A stretch of 64,000 bases of DNA from Bacillus massilioanorexius (GCF_902374955.1 NZ_CABKRX010000070.1:3917-67916), one strand, 5' to 3'; shown: positions 51,676 through 61,795, counted from the first letter of the stretch. Notes: a model not told the origin generated them from the letters alone. A program made the numbers and translations.

Positions 51676-52320
51676 CTACCATTTTAATATACCAATAAGA
51701 ATGAGTAAAATACCTGGTAACAGTGTTAATTTATTAATCCACCTTTGATAAGATAATTTATTTCCAAACAACATGCCCATTTTGATAAACAAACTACTCA
51801 TAATCCCAATACAACCAGCTAATAAAATAGGAGAGTAACCAAGCATCGCTGCACCTAAACCGGCTCCAAAGGCATCAAAGGAAAGTGCTGCACCAAGTAT
51901 TAGTGCTTCCTTACCGCTGATTACCCCTGAACGGTCAATGTCTGCAGCCATAGGTTTTTTCAAGATATTAATAGCAATGCCGAAATACTTCATTTCAATA
52001 GTAGCAATGACTTTCTCCCCACGCTCTTGGAAATCAATAATATCATCATCTTTGGAGCGAAATGTTTGAAAGGTCACCCATATTCCAAGCAGGATTAAAA
52101 TCATTCCTCCTATTCTTGCAGTAAAAGACGGGGAAAGGAAATTGCTCAGCACTTCTCCGATTAGCATACTAACTAATATAGTTGCTGCAGATAAACATCC
52201 TATGATCATCGTTGATTTAAATGGAATTTTCATTTTTCGAAGACCATACGTAAAGCCTACACTAAAGCTATCTAGGCTTACTGCAAAGGCCAGTAAAATA
52301 AGTGCCATAAAGTTCGACAT
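51676..52320 (-). CDS. ytaF: Sporulation membrane protein YtaF
   Basis: A 214-residue MntP-like membrane protein with about six transmembrane helices in two repeats, marked by LAFAVSLDSFSVGFTYGLRK (near 10) and LGAALSFDAFGAGLGAAMLG (near 142). A charged cytoplasmic loop (about 88-130) lies between them. Annotated as a sporulation protein by homology; transported ion, if any, is unknown. Between mutM and coaE as in B. subtilis. Confidence 0.92.
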   Translation of the reverse strand: MSNFMALILLAFAVSLDSFSVGFTYGLRKMKIPFKSTMIIGCLSAATILVSMLIGEVLSNFLSPSFTARIGGMILILLGIWVTFQTFRSKDDDIIDFQERGEKVIATIEMKYFGIAINILKKPMAADIDRSGVISGKEALILGAALSFDAFGAGLGAAMLGYSPILLAGCIGIMSSLFIKMGMLFGNKLSYQRWINKLTLLPGILLILIGILKW

Positions 52321-52389
52321 AAAAAAGAGCTCCCTCCTACAATCAATAAGATAGTATATGAGGGAGACCGCCCAATGTTACATGTACAA

Positions 52390-53217
52390 TTAAAGCTTTT
52401 GACAGTTAGGACAATAATGCGTTCCTCGACCTGCCACTTTTATTTTATCAATAGGTGTTCCACAATTTTTACATTCTTCACCATTTCGTGAATAAACAAG
52501 TAGTTGCTGCTGAAACATTCCAATTTGACCTTGAGAATTTATATAAGAACGAATTGTACTTCCTCCTTGCTCAATTGCCTCAGAAAGCGTAGCTTTAATT
52601 TCTTCTACAAGCTTATTTACTTCTTCATCACTTAGTGAAGAGGCAATTCTAGCAGGATGGATTTGCGAGCGAAATAATGCTTCATCTACATAAATATTTC
52701 CTACTCCTACAACCGTTTTTTGATCAAGAATAACAGCTTTTATATTACGAGATGTTTTTTCCAATTGTCCTTTAAGTGCTTCTGCCGAAAAATCATTTGA
52801 TAATGGCTCAGGACCAAGTTGTTTCAATGGTAATTGCTTCATTTCGTCACCTTTTACAAATAAATGCATCGTACCAAATTTACGAACATCCTTATATCTC
52901 ATTTCCGTCCCATCGGTAAAGGTAAAGATAACATGAGTATGCTTTTCTAATGGAACGTCTGATGAAAAGACACCATACTTCCCTTCCATACGCAAATGTG
53001 AAACAAGAGCAAGATCTGTTAGGTAAAAAATAAGAAATTTCCCACGTCTACCTATCGCTTCAATTTCCTGTCCTTTTAAAGCATCTGAAAATTGTTCATG
53101 ATCTACTGGTTTTTTTATAATATTAGGCCATTGGACAACAACATCTTGAATAATTTTACCGACAACTAAATGTTCAAGCGTTTTTCGGACTGTTTCAACT
53201 TCAGGAAGTTCTGGCAT
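52390..53217 (-). CDS. mutM: Formamidopyrimidine-DNA glycosylase
   Basis: A 275-residue base-excision glycosylase/AP lyase that removes 8-oxoguanine and FaPy lesions. Catalytic Pro2-Glu3 is in MPELPEVETVRKTLE, Lys near 57 is in GRRGKFL, the helix-two-turn-helix follows VVGVGNIYVDEALF, and the zinc finger is CKNCGTP...YCPNCQ at the C-terminus. It starts 23 bases after polA. Confidence 0.97.
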   Translation of the reverse strand: MPELPEVETVRKTLEHLVVGKIIQDVVVQWPNIIKKPVDHEQFSDALKGQEIEAIGRRGKFLIFYLTDLALVSHLRMEGKYGVFSSDVPLEKHTHVIFTFTDGTEMRYKDVRKFGTMHLFVKGDEMKQLPLKQLGPEPLSNDFSAEALKGQLEKTSRNIKAVILDQKTVVGVGNIYVDEALFRSQIHPARIASSLSDEEVNKLVEEIKATLSEAIEQGGSTIRSYINSQGQIGMFQQQLLVYSRNGEECKNCGTPIDKIKVAGRGTHYCPNCQKL

Positions 53218-53240
53218 TCTTACATTTCTCCTAGCAATTA

Positions 53241-55874
53241 TTATTTAGCATCGTACCATGTTGAACCGTATGCATAATCTACTTTTAGCGGTACTTTTAA
53301 CGAAATAGCATGTTCCATTTCTTCTGGAACAATTACTTTTAATATTTCAATTTCCTCTTCTGGCGCTTCAAAAATTAGTTCATCGTGTACTTGAAGTAGC
53401 AATTTAGCTTGTAAATTTTCTTTTTCTAAACGTTTACTCATGTTAATCATCGCTAATTTAATGATATCTGCAGCACTTCCTTGAATCGGCGTATTCATAG
53501 CTGTTCTTTCTGCAAAGCTACGCAAGTTAAAGTTACGGCTTGTTATTTCTGGTAAATAACGTCTACGATGCAACAAAGTTGTAACGTAACCTTGCTCCTT
53601 TGCTTGTCGAACAATTTCCGACATATATTCCTGAACACCAGGGAAGCTTTTTAAATAACGATCAATGAAATTACCCGCTTCTTTTCTTGTAATTCCAAGG
53701 TTTTGAGATAAACCATAATCACTAATTCCATATACTATACCGAAGTTTACAGCTTTTGCTTGTCTTCTCATATTAGATGTTACTTCATCTGCTGTTACAC
53801 CGAATACATCCATTGCTGTTTTCGTATGGATATCCATATCAGCTTGAAATGCTTCAATTAAACCAGAATCATTTGCTATATCTGCTAAAACACGTAATTC
53901 AATTTGAGAATAATCAGCGGCAAATATTTTCCAACCCTCATGTGAAGGAACAAAAGCTTGTCTAATTTTTCTTCCTTCCTCTAAACGAATAGGGATATTT
54001 TGCAAATTAGGATCTGTCGAGCTCAATCTTCCAGTTTGAGTAAGCGCCTGATTAAAGCGAGTATGAACTTTATTTGTTTCAGGATCTACTACCTTCAATA
54101 GCCCTTCAATATAAGTAGATTGAAGCTTCCCTAATTGACGATATACTAATATTTCCTTAATAATATCATGCTTACTCTCTAGTTGCTCTAGGACATCTGC
54201 AGAAGTGGAATAGCCTGTTTTTGTTTTCTTTATAACTGGTAATTCAAGTTTTTCAAATAAAATAACACCTAGCTGCTTTGGTGAATTAATATTAAATTCT
54301 TCTCCTGCAAGTGAATAAATTCGATTCTCTATCTCTTTTAATTTTTTCGCTAAATCTTCTTGCATGATTTGTAACGTTTCTGTATTTACTTTAACACCTT
54401 GTATCTCCATTTCAGCTAATATAAGCGATAATGGTAGTTCAAGCTCTTCAAATAGTTCAAGTTGTTTATTATTTTGTAATTCTGAGAGCATTTTATCCTT
54501 TAACTTATACAGAGTTTCCGATTTACTAGCCAAATGTTTAGACAACTGTTCATCTTCTGGAATCGCTCTTTTAGCACCTTTTCCATAAAAAGATTCGTCT
54601 GATTGTAATTGACTACCTGATACTTTTTGCGCAATAGCTGCAATATCTTCACCATGATCGCCTGGATTTAAAATATAAGAAGCAATTAATAAATCAAAAT
54701 CAATTCCTCGCAAATCAATATTTCTTTTGCGTAAAGCAACAATAGAACGTTTCGCATCGAATACAGATTTCTTTTTATTCGGGTTTTCAGCCCATTCCTT
54801 AAAAACTTGAGATTCTAAAGCTTTGTCTGTAGAAATGAAATAATTTCCAGTTTCATTACTTAAAGAAAATCCTAGAATATCTGCATGCTGATAATTATCT
54901 TCAATAATTTCTACACAAAAACCACTTTCTTCTGAAAAGATAGCTTCTGATATTTCATTTACTATTTCAAATGTTGTTTCTTCGTATTCAACATTATCTT
55001 CTTCTTGTCCACTATCATCTAACTTTTCTAATAAAGTTTTGAAACCTAATTCCTTGTATATTGCTACAAGATTTTTCGTATCGCACCCTTTATAGGCAAT
55101 ATCATCTAAGCTAATTTCAACTGGTGCCTCTCTTGTAATCGTGGCTAGCTTTTTAGATAGAAGAGCTAAATCCTTATTGTCTTCTAGTTTCTCTTTTAAT
55201 TTCTTACCACTTACTTCATTAATTGATTCCAAAACGTTTTCTACAGTTCCAAACTGATGAAGTAGTTTCAAAGCTGTTTTCTCACCGACACCTGGAACTC
55301 CAGGAATGTTATCTGAAGTATCACCCATTAGTCCTTTCATATCAATAATCTTGTCAGGAGTTAATCCATATTTCTCTTGAATATGTGCAGGTGTATATTC
55401 TTCAATATCCGTTATTCCCTTACGTGTAATGTTTACCGTTGTTAAATCAGAAGCCAATTGCGTTAAATCTTTATCGCCAGAAATAACTTTTATTTCATAG
55501 TCTTCTTTCTCAGCGGCTAAAGATAACGTTCCGATAATGTCATCTGCTTCATAGTTAGGTAATTCATAACGACATATTCCATAAGCGTCCAATAATTCAC
55601 GAATAAAAGGAAATTGTTCTGACAATTCAGGAGGTGTTTTTTGGCGACCACCCTTATATTCCTTATACGTCTCATGTCTAAATGTTGTTTTTCCTGCATC
55701 AAATGCAACAAGTATATGAGTAGGTTTTTCATCATCTAACATCTTATTTAGCATCATCGTAAAACCATAAATTGCATTAGTATGTACGCCTTTGTCATTA
55801 TTCAATAAAGGCAGTGCAAAAAAAGCTCTATAAGCTATACTATTTCCATCAATTAATACTAATTTTTTCTTCAA
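53241..55874 (-). CDS. polA: DNA polymerase I
   Basis: An 877-residue repair and Okazaki-fragment polymerase. The N-terminal 5' nuclease (about 1-290) shows LIDGNSIAYRAFFALP, DDIIGTLS and MGDTSDNIPGVPGVGEKTA. The middle region (about 300-470) has the exonuclease fold but lacks the DEDD residues, as in other Bacillus Pol I. The polymerase domain has FAADYSQIELRVLAD (motif A, near 655), RRQAKAVNFGIVYG (O-helix) and LQVHDELIFE (motif C). The start is TTG, eight bases after GGAGG. Leads polA-mutM-ytaF-coaE. Confidence 0.97.
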   Translation of the reverse strand: MKKKLVLIDGNSIAYRAFFALPLLNNDKGVHTNAIYGFTMMLNKMLDDEKPTHILVAFDAGKTTFRHETYKEYKGGRQKTPPELSEQFPFIRELLDAYGICRYELPNYEADDIIGTLSLAAEKEDYEIKVISGDKDLTQLASDLTTVNITRKGITDIEEYTPAHIQEKYGLTPDKIIDMKGLMGDTSDNIPGVPGVGEKTALKLLHQFGTVENVLESINEVSGKKLKEKLEDNKDLALLSKKLATITREAPVEISLDDIAYKGCDTKNLVAIYKELGFKTLLEKLDDSGQEEDNVEYEETTFEIVNEISEAIFSEESGFCVEIIEDNYQHADILGFSLSNETGNYFISTDKALESQVFKEWAENPNKKKSVFDAKRSIVALRKRNIDLRGIDFDLLIASYILNPGDHGEDIAAIAQKVSGSQLQSDESFYGKGAKRAIPEDEQLSKHLASKSETLYKLKDKMLSELQNNKQLELFEELELPLSLILAEMEIQGVKVNTETLQIMQEDLAKKLKEIENRIYSLAGEEFNINSPKQLGVILFEKLELPVIKKTKTGYSTSADVLEQLESKHDIIKEILVYRQLGKLQSTYIEGLLKVVDPETNKVHTRFNQALTQTGRLSSTDPNLQNIPIRLEEGRKIRQAFVPSHEGWKIFAADYSQIELRVLADIANDSGLIEAFQADMDIHTKTAMDVFGVTADEVTSNMRRQAKAVNFGIVYGISDYGLSQNLGITRKEAGNFIDRYLKSFPGVQEYMSEIVRQAKEQGYVTTLLHRRRYLPEITSRNFNLRSFAERTAMNTPIQGSAADIIKLAMINMSKRLEKENLQAKLLLQVHDELIFEAPEEEIEILKVIVPEEMEHAISLKVPLKVDYAYGSTWYDAK

Positions 55875-56194
55875 AAATGTGACCTCCTAGATTTATTATA
55901 ATTTCTATGTAAAGAGTCTAATTGTAGATATTTTAGAGTAGTGTAATCACATTAAAACAAGGCGACATTATTGTAAACATATAAAATCATTGTCTTATAA
56001 AAAAATATAATTAGCTAACTTTTAAGACCCATTAAAATCACTAACTTCCTTCTATTTTAGCACGTTCTCAGGAACAAATAAAAATCAGCTCACTAACTTT
56101 TTTACAATTTAGAGTTTTTTCGGTACAGTCTCAATTCAAACACCATTTTCTTTTAAAAAAAGTTTGAAATAAAAGTTGTGGAATTAACAGTTAA
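55875..56194. other. Gene-free stretch between polA and phoR terminator
   Basis: About 320 AT-rich bases. It should contain the polA promoter, but I could not identify a convincing pair of boxes. No small gene or RNA structure was seen. Confidence 0.5.
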
Positions 56195-56233
56195 AACGGC
56201 AAAAGGCAAGGACGGGTCATGTCCTTGCCTTTT
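56195..56233 (-). terminator. Terminator of phoPR
   Basis: A 13-bp perfect stem AAAAGGCAAGGAC/GTCCTTGCCTTTT with a 7-base loop; on the minus strand the end of the stem supplies the U-run, followed by GCCGTTTTAA. About 100 bases after phoR. Confidence 0.78.
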
Positions 56234-56336
56234 GAAATCTTCTTGGATGAAGGGGTTCTTCAATTACAAGTATAGGCATTTGATGTAAAGCAAAAATAAA
56301 TCCAATGTTAAGTTTATGTTAAGTTCAATAGTCGTT

Positions 56337-58097
56337 TCATTTTCTTAGCTTAATGATAAAATTAGTACCTATTCCTGGTTCACTAATAACTTCTAGTTCC
56401 CCTTTATGAGCTTCTATTAAATGCTTAACAATAGCTAAACCAAGACCCGTTCCTCCAGAATTTCTACTTCTGGCTCGGTCTACACGGTAAAACCTTTCAA
56501 AAATACGAGGAATTTCTTTCTTATCGATGCCAATCCCGGTATCTTTCACTTCAACATAGGCATATTTTTCATTATCCCTAATCAAAACCTCTACTTTCCC
56601 TTCAGCAGGAGTATAATTTAGTGCATTACTTATAAGATTGATTAATACTTGCTTTATTCGGTATGGATCTGCATTGATAATAACAGGATGAGAAGCTAGT
56701 TGAATTTGTAATGAAATACCTTTTTTCTCAGCTTTCCTTGTAAACATAGCTGCCGTTTCTGTCAATAATGCATTGAGATCAAGCTTCGATATATTTAACA
56801 CAAATTCTTGCTTTTCAATTTTAGAAAGTTCAAGAAGCTCCTGAATCAACGCTTGCAGGCGATCACTTTCATTTAAAATAATCGTTAGAAAATCTCTCAT
56901 CGTTCTTTCGTCTTTTAAATCACCATCTAATAATGTTTCTGAAAAACCTTTAATTGACGTAATGGGAGTTCTCAATTCATGAGAAACATTAGCAACAAAA
57001 TCCTGCCGCATCAGCTCTAATTTCTTCAATTCCGTAATATCATGAAAAACAAGAACAATTCCTTTCCATTCATCACTATGGCTAATAATAGGAGCTCCAT
57101 ATACCTCGAAATTTTTTCTTTCTATAGTTAAAGAAAGCATCATTTGTTTTTTCACGCTTTTTTCTGTCATAAAAATCTCTTCAATAAGCAAGATTACTTC
57201 TTTAAAAGGAATCGCTTCATAATACAAATGATATAAAAGATCCGAAGACGATACATTAAACAATTGTTTATATGTTTTGTTCATTAACGTAATAGATCCT
57301 TTGCTATCTATCAGCAAAACACCACTACCTATATTTTCGATAAGTGTAAATAAACGATCTTGCTCCATCTCTCTTGACGTTTCCATCTCTTGAAGATTTC
57401 TCGCCAATATATTAATAGAGGCACTTAATAGCTTCGTTTCATCTGTCGGATTTTCATATGTTCGAGCACGATAATTACCTTTCGCCAGCTCTATTGCAGT
57501 ATCAGTTGCAGCTTCGATAGGCTTAGTAAATCTGGAAGCAATCTTCCCAGCAATAATACTGACAATAATTAAAGAAAATGCAACCACACCCAAAAGTATG
57601 AGCCACGACTTATAGTTCAGCTCTTTCATTTCGTCAAATTGGTTTGATAGGACAACATAACCTTCCGTCGTACCATTTTCTATCTTTATAGGAGACCAAA
57701 AATAATGAACATTAAACCCACCGCTTATCTCTCTATGACCCTCTTTTCCTTCTTGAGCGATACTTTCTAGTATCTGTTTATGTCTATTTAATGGTAATCC
57801 TTGAGGAGTTCCTGATAAATAAATGACTTTGCCGTCATTTGATATAATTGCTAAATCGTCATCCACTAATTTTAAAGCTGCTGTCATGTCAGTATCATCA
57901 CTACCAGTAAAGGCAGAGATACCTCCATTATTCTCCATATAATCTGTAATAGAATGCAATTGACGTTTTAAATGATTCTCATAATGTTCATAATTATAAT
58001 TTCCAAAAAGCTGTACCAATAAGACGCCTAATCCAACCATTGAGACAGCCGTAAAGGCTACTATGGCAAGTAAAAGCTTCGAACGAAACTTAATCAT
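56337..58097 (-). CDS. phoR: Phosphate-sensing histidine kinase PhoR
   Basis: A 586-residue membrane kinase. Transmembrane helix 1 (about 9-31), an extracytoplasmic sensor region (about 32-165), transmembrane helix 2 (about 168-190), HAMP linker (to about 240), PAS domain (about 245-350), phosphoacceptor HisKA with FVANVSHELRTPITSIKGF (near 367) and the HATPase with NLISNALNYTP, DTGIGIDKKEIPRIFERFYR and GGTGLGLAIVKHL. It overlaps phoP by four bases and so is translationally coupled. Confidence 0.95.
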   Translation of the reverse strand: MIKFRSKLLLAIVAFTAVSMVGLGVLLVQLFGNYNYEHYENHLKRQLHSITDYMENNGGISAFTGSDDTDMTAALKLVDDDLAIISNDGKVIYLSGTPQGLPLNRHKQILESIAQEGKEGHREISGGFNVHYFWSPIKIENGTTEGYVVLSNQFDEMKELNYKSWLILLGVVAFSLIIVSIIAGKIASRFTKPIEAATDTAIELAKGNYRARTYENPTDETKLLSASINILARNLQEMETSREMEQDRLFTLIENIGSGVLLIDSKGSITLMNKTYKQLFNVSSSDLLYHLYYEAIPFKEVILLIEEIFMTEKSVKKQMMLSLTIERKNFEVYGAPIISHSDEWKGIVLVFHDITELKKLELMRQDFVANVSHELRTPITSIKGFSETLLDGDLKDERTMRDFLTIILNESDRLQALIQELLELSKIEKQEFVLNISKLDLNALLTETAAMFTRKAEKKGISLQIQLASHPVIINADPYRIKQVLINLISNALNYTPAEGKVEVLIRDNEKYAYVEVKDTGIGIDKKEIPRIFERFYRVDRARSRNSGGTGLGLAIVKHLIEAHKGELEVISEPGIGTNFIIKLRK

Positions 58098-58807
58098 CTA
58101 TCCTTAGGCTCCTCAAATTTATAACCAAGACCTCTTATAGTCTTTATATATTTTGGTTTTCTCGTATCCTCTTCTATCTTCTCTCTCAAATGGCTAATAT
58201 GCACATCAACAATCCTTGTATCACCAGCAAAATCATAATTCCAAACTGTACTCAATAATTGATCTCGAGTATGAACTCTTCCTTTATGTTTCGCTAAATA
58301 TAATAACAATTCAAATTCTTTAGGAGTTAATTCTAGTTTATTATTTTTAAAATACGTTTCATATTTCTCAGGAAAAATAACTAAATCAACTATTTTAATA
58401 GCATCCCCATCATCATCTTCTTCAGTGCTTTCTTTTGGGATGTTCGCTCGTCTTAAAATAGCTTTCACACGAGCAACTACTTCTCTTGGACTAAACGGCT
58501 TTGTCATGTAATCGTCCGCACCTAATTCTAAACCAAGAATTTTATCTAATTCATCGTCCTTCGCTGTTAACATTAAAATAGGCACATTCATCTTTCGTTG
58601 CCGTAGTAATTTACACACTTCAATCCCATCTAGTTTCGGAAGCATTAAATCCAAGACAATTAAATTTGGATTTTCAGCCTCCGCCATTGAAATAGCTTCT
58701 TCTCCATCTGCTGCTGTTATTACTTCAAAACCCGCTTGTTCTAGGTTATATTGCAGCAATGTAAGTATAGATTGCTCATCATCAACTACAAGAACTTTTT
58801 TTGACAT
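58094..58807 (-). CDS. phoP: Phosphate-regulon response regulator PhoP
   Basis: A 237-residue OmpR-type regulator of the phosphate-starvation response. The receiver has the acidic pair in VVDDEQ (8-11), phosphorylated Asp53 in IVLDLMLPKLDGIEV, Lys near 103 in MTKPFSP; the C-terminal winged helix has LELTPKEFELLLYLAKHKGR and DTRIVDVHISHLREKIE. phoPR follows mdh as in B. subtilis. The 430 bases upstream (58808-59238) hold no gene; a weak promoter-like TTGTCG-N17-TAACAT lies near 58945, and no regular array of PhoP boxes was seen. Confidence 0.96.
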   Translation of the reverse strand: MSKKVLVVDDEQSILTLLQYNLEQAGFEVITAADGEEAISMAEAENPNLIVLDLMLPKLDGIEVCKLLRQRKMNVPILMLTAKDDELDKILGLELGADDYMTKPFSPREVVARVKAILRRANIPKESTEEDDDGDAIKIVDLVIFPEKYETYFKNNKLELTPKEFELLLYLAKHKGRVHTRDQLLSTVWNYDFAGDTRIVDVHISHLREKIEEDTRKPKYIKTIRGLGYKFEEPKDR

Positions 58808-59238
58808 AACTTCCTCCTGAATACGTATTAACCCCTAAAATGAAAGAAAAGACCCCATTTTCATCCATATCATGTAATACTATTATGATTTCTTCTCTAC
58901 GAAGCATCCATATATACTCATTATGTTAATGGAATTATTGTCATTCGACAACAACAATACTTATAACTGGTTAAAAAGTTTCTTATTAACCCAATAAATT
59001 CCAGGAAAAATCCCATAACTCCAAAGATAATAACATACAAAATGTACTAACAAAGACTCATGTTAGGACTTCACCAGTTTCCCTCAAAATGTGAATGGAC
59101 AACCTTTTAGATTTTATGCGACTTTCATACCCTTCCTTATCTCAGAGCAAAGAGTAAAATAAAGTGATGCACAGGACAAAGCGCTAATACACTTATACAA
59201 ATCGAATCCATAAAAACTGTAGATATCATAGAGCTTAG

Positions 59239-59282
59239 GGGCCTCTGAAAAATGATAATAAATCACTTTTCAGAAAGCCCCT
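59239..59282 (-). terminator. Hairpin terminator of mdh
   Basis: GGGGCTTTCTGAAAA pairs with TTTTCAGAGGCCCC over most of its length around a central loop, 25 bases after the mdh stop. There is no U-tract on the minus strand, so it may act mainly as a 3' end stabiliser. Confidence 0.5.
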
Positions 59283-59306
59283 TTACATTACTTGTTTATA
59301 TAATTT

Positions 59307-60239
59307 TTACGCTAAAACGTTCATAACATTTTTAACTGATTCAGCAGATTTAGCTAAAGCTGCTTTTTCATCTTCTGTTAATTCTAATTCGATAACTTTT
59401 TCAATACCACCAGCTCCAAGCACTGTTGGAACTCCAAGATAAATACCATCTAAACCATATTCCCCTTCTAAGTATGCGATTGAAGGAAGAATGCGACGCT
59501 GATCTTTCAGGATTGCTTCTGCCATTTCAACTAGCGCAGCTGCTGGGGCATAATATGCACTACCATTACCTAAAAGGTTTACGATTTCAGCTCCCCCTTT
59601 ACGAGTACGATCGACGATTTGTTCAAGACGATCTGCAGGGATTAATGTTTCTAAAGGAATTCCACCAGCATATGAATATCTTACTAAAGGAACCATGTCA
59701 TCACCATGTCCTCCAAGAACAAAACCAGTGATGTCTTTTACAGAAATATTTAATTCTTCAGCAATAAATGAACGGAAACGAGCCGTATCTAGTACACCTG
59801 ATTGACCGATAACACGGTTTTTAGGGAAACCTGATTCTTTATATACAGTATACGTCATAGCATCAACAGGGTTTGTTAATACGATGATCGTACAATTCGG
59901 AGAATATTTAACAATATCTTTTGTTACAGCCTTCATGACTTTTTGGTTTGTTTGAACTAAGTCATCACGACTCATACCTGGTTTACGTGCGATACCAGCT
60001 GTAATAATAACGATATCTGAATCTTTTGTATCCTCATAATTTGAAGTACCAATTACTTTTGCATCAAAACCTTGTACTGGACTAGCTTCAAACATATCTA
60101 GAGCTTTCCCTTTTGTAGGATTTTCCATTGGTTGAATATCAACTAATACTACATCCGCTAATTCTTTTTGCGCTAAGAAAAATGCTGTTGTTGCTCCAGT
60201 GAAGCCTCCACCGATTACAGAAACTTTTTTACGTGACAT
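59307..60239 (-). CDS. mdh: Malate dehydrogenase
   Basis: A 310-residue lactate dehydrogenase-like malate dehydrogenase that oxidises malate to oxaloacetate with NAD. Motifs: VIGGGFTGATTAFFLAQ (near 8), the arginine-bearing loop GIARKPGMSRDDL (near 82), IIVLTNPVDAMTY (near 118), and the catalytic histidine in LGGHGDDMVPLVRY (near 178). AAAGGGGGAGA precedes the ATG. It follows icd, separated by four tandem repeats (60255-60512), and is the third TCA gene of citZ-icd-mdh. Confidence 0.97.
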   Translation of the reverse strand: MSRKKVSVIGGGFTGATTAFFLAQKELADVVLVDIQPMENPTKGKALDMFEASPVQGFDAKVIGTSNYEDTKDSDIVIITAGIARKPGMSRDDLVQTNQKVMKAVTKDIVKYSPNCTIIVLTNPVDAMTYTVYKESGFPKNRVIGQSGVLDTARFRSFIAEELNISVKDITGFVLGGHGDDMVPLVRYSYAGGIPLETLIPADRLEQIVDRTRKGGAEIVNLLGNGSAYYAPAAALVEMAEAILKDQRRILPSIAYLEGEYGLDGIYLGVPTVLGAGGIEKVIELELTEDEKAALAKSAESVKNVMNVLA

Positions 60240-60254
60240 TATTATTGTCTCCCC

Positions 60255-60512
60255 CTTTTTGATTAAGAAATATGTATGGCTAAGAGATTGAGTAATAACA
60301 CATCCTCTTTTTACCTATAGGTATTATACATTTTGAAAAATATGTAAAATCAAGAAACTTAATTAAACATAACCTCTTTTTACCTATAGTATTATAAGTT
60401 ATAAAAATATGTAAAGCAAAAGAGGTCGAGTAGATCTCAGCCTCTTTTAACAATGGGTAATAGACATTATAAAAAAATGTAAAAAAAGAGGTTGAGTAGA
60501 TCTCAACCTCTT
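60255..60512 (-). repeat. Four tandem ~68-base repeats between icd and mdh
   Basis: On the minus strand units start at 60512, 60446, 60378 and 60309, each with AAGAGG and followed by an A/T-rich part containing TACATATTTTT and, in units 2-3, TATAATAC(C)TATAGGTAAA. Unit lengths are 66, 68, 69 and about 55 bases. Units 1 and 2 keep a strong hairpin (AAGAGGTTGAG or AAGAGGCTGAG pairing with CTCAACCTCTT or CTCGACCTCTT); in unit 3 it is lost and in unit 4 reduced to AAGAG/CTCTT. A 79-codon open frame across them is only the repeat read through. Confidence 0.85.
60479..60512 (-). terminator. Terminator of icd (repeat unit 1)
   Basis: An 11-bp perfect stem AAGAGGTTGAG/CTCAACCTCTT with a 5-base loop and TTTTTTT tail on the minus strand, 15 bases after the icd stop. 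A second copy at 60420-60446 acts as back-up. Confidence 0.88.
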
Positions 60513-60526
60513 CTTTCAAATAAATC

Positions 60527-61795
60527 TTATAAGTTTTTAATTAACTCATCTGCAAACTCAGAACATTTAACTTCTGTTGCCCCTTCCATTAAACGTGCAA
60601 AGTCGTAAGTAACAACTTTAGAAGCAATTGTTTTTTCTACTGAAGCTGTAATGCTATTTGCAGCTTCGTTCCAACCAAGGTGTTCAAGTAAAAGCACACC
60701 AGATAAAAGAACAGATGAAGGGTTAACTTTATCTAGTCCAGCATATTTTGGAGCAGTACCATGAGTAGCTTCGAAAATAGCATGTCCAGTTTCATAGTTA
60801 ATGTTTGCTCCTGGAGCAATACCGATTCCACCAACTTGAGCAGCAAGTGCATCAGAAATGTAATCTCCATTTAAGTTCATTGTAGCAACAACATCAAACT
60901 CTTTTGGACGAGTTAAAATTTGTTGCAAGAAAATATCAGCAATAGAATCTTTTACAATAATTTTTCCTTCAGCTTCGGCAGCAGCTTGTGCTTTGTTAGC
61001 AGCTTCTGTACCTTCAGCTTCTTTAATTTTATCATATTGATTCCATGTGAACACTTTATCAGCGAATTCAGTTTCTGCCACTTCATAGCCCCAGTTTTTG
61101 AATGCACCTTCAGTGAATTTCATAATATTACCTTTATGAACAAGTGTTACAGATTTACGTCCTTCTTTGATTGCATAGTTAATTGCAGCACGCACTAGAC
61201 GTTTTGTACCTTCTTCAGAGATTGGTTTAATACCGATTCCTGAAGTTTCAGGGAAACGAATTTTATTTACACCAAATTCATTTTGTAAGAATTCAATTAT
61301 TTTTTTTGCTTCGTCAGATCCTTTTGCATATTCAATACCAGCATAGATATCTTCAGTATTTTCACGGAAAATAACCATATCAGTATCTTCAGGACGTTTA
61401 ACTGGAGATGGAACACCTTCGAAATAACGTACTGGACGTAAGCATACGAATAAATCTAATTGTTGACGTAATGCAACGTTTAATGAACGAATTCCGCCAC
61501 CGATTGGAGTTGTAAGAGGTCCTTTAATTGCGATTAAGTATTCATTAATTACATCAAGAGTTTCTTGTGGAAGCCATTCGCCAGTTTGGTCAAATGCTTT
61601 TTGTCCAGCTAAAACTTCTTTCCATACAATTTTCTTTTCTCCATTGTATGCTTTTTCAACAGCTGCATCTAACACTCTTACTGCTGCAGCCCAAATATCT
61701 GGACCAATTCCATCACCTTCGATAAATGGAACTACTGGATTATTAGGAACTTGTAATTCCCCGTTTTGTACTAAGATTTTTTCTCCCTGACTCAT
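60527..61795 (-). CDS. icd: Isocitrate dehydrogenase (NADP)
   Basis: A 422-residue TCA enzyme that oxidises isocitrate to 2-oxoglutarate. Typical bacterial NADP-type blocks are VVPFIEGDGIGPDIW (near 22), LKGPLTTPIGGGIRSLNV with the substrate-binding Ser (near 95-110), YAGIEYAKGS, KGNIMKFTEGAFKNWGYE and the NADP-binding HGTAPKYAGLDKVNPSSVLLSG. GGAGGG precedes the ATG. It follows citZ by 122 bases containing a stem-loop. Confidence 0.97.
   Translation of the reverse strand: MSQGEKILVQNGELQVPNNPVVPFIEGDGIGPDIWAAAVRVLDAAVEKAYNGEKKIVWKEVLAGQKAFDQTGEWLPQETLDVINEYLIAIKGPLTTPIGGGIRSLNVALRQQLDLFVCLRPVRYFEGVPSPVKRPEDTDMVIFRENTEDIYAGIEYAKGSDEAKKIIEFLQNEFGVNKIRFPETSGIGIKPISEEGTKRLVRAAINYAIKEGRKSVTLVHKGNIMKFTEGAFKNWGYEVAETEFADKVFTWNQYDKIKEAEGTEAANKAQAAAEAEGKIIVKDSIADIFLQQILTRPKEFDVVATMNLNGDYISDALAAQVGGIGIAPGANINYETGHAIFEATHGTAPKYAGLDKVNPSSVLLSGVLLLEHLGWNEAANSITASVEKTIASKVVTYDFARLMEGATEVKCSEFADELIKNL

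Noticed and set aside
60280..60519. A 79-codon open frame with internal repeats between icd and mdh
   Set aside because: It is the translation of the tandem terminator repeats; no ribosome-binding site, and the repeats show RNA-hairpin rather than protein constraint.
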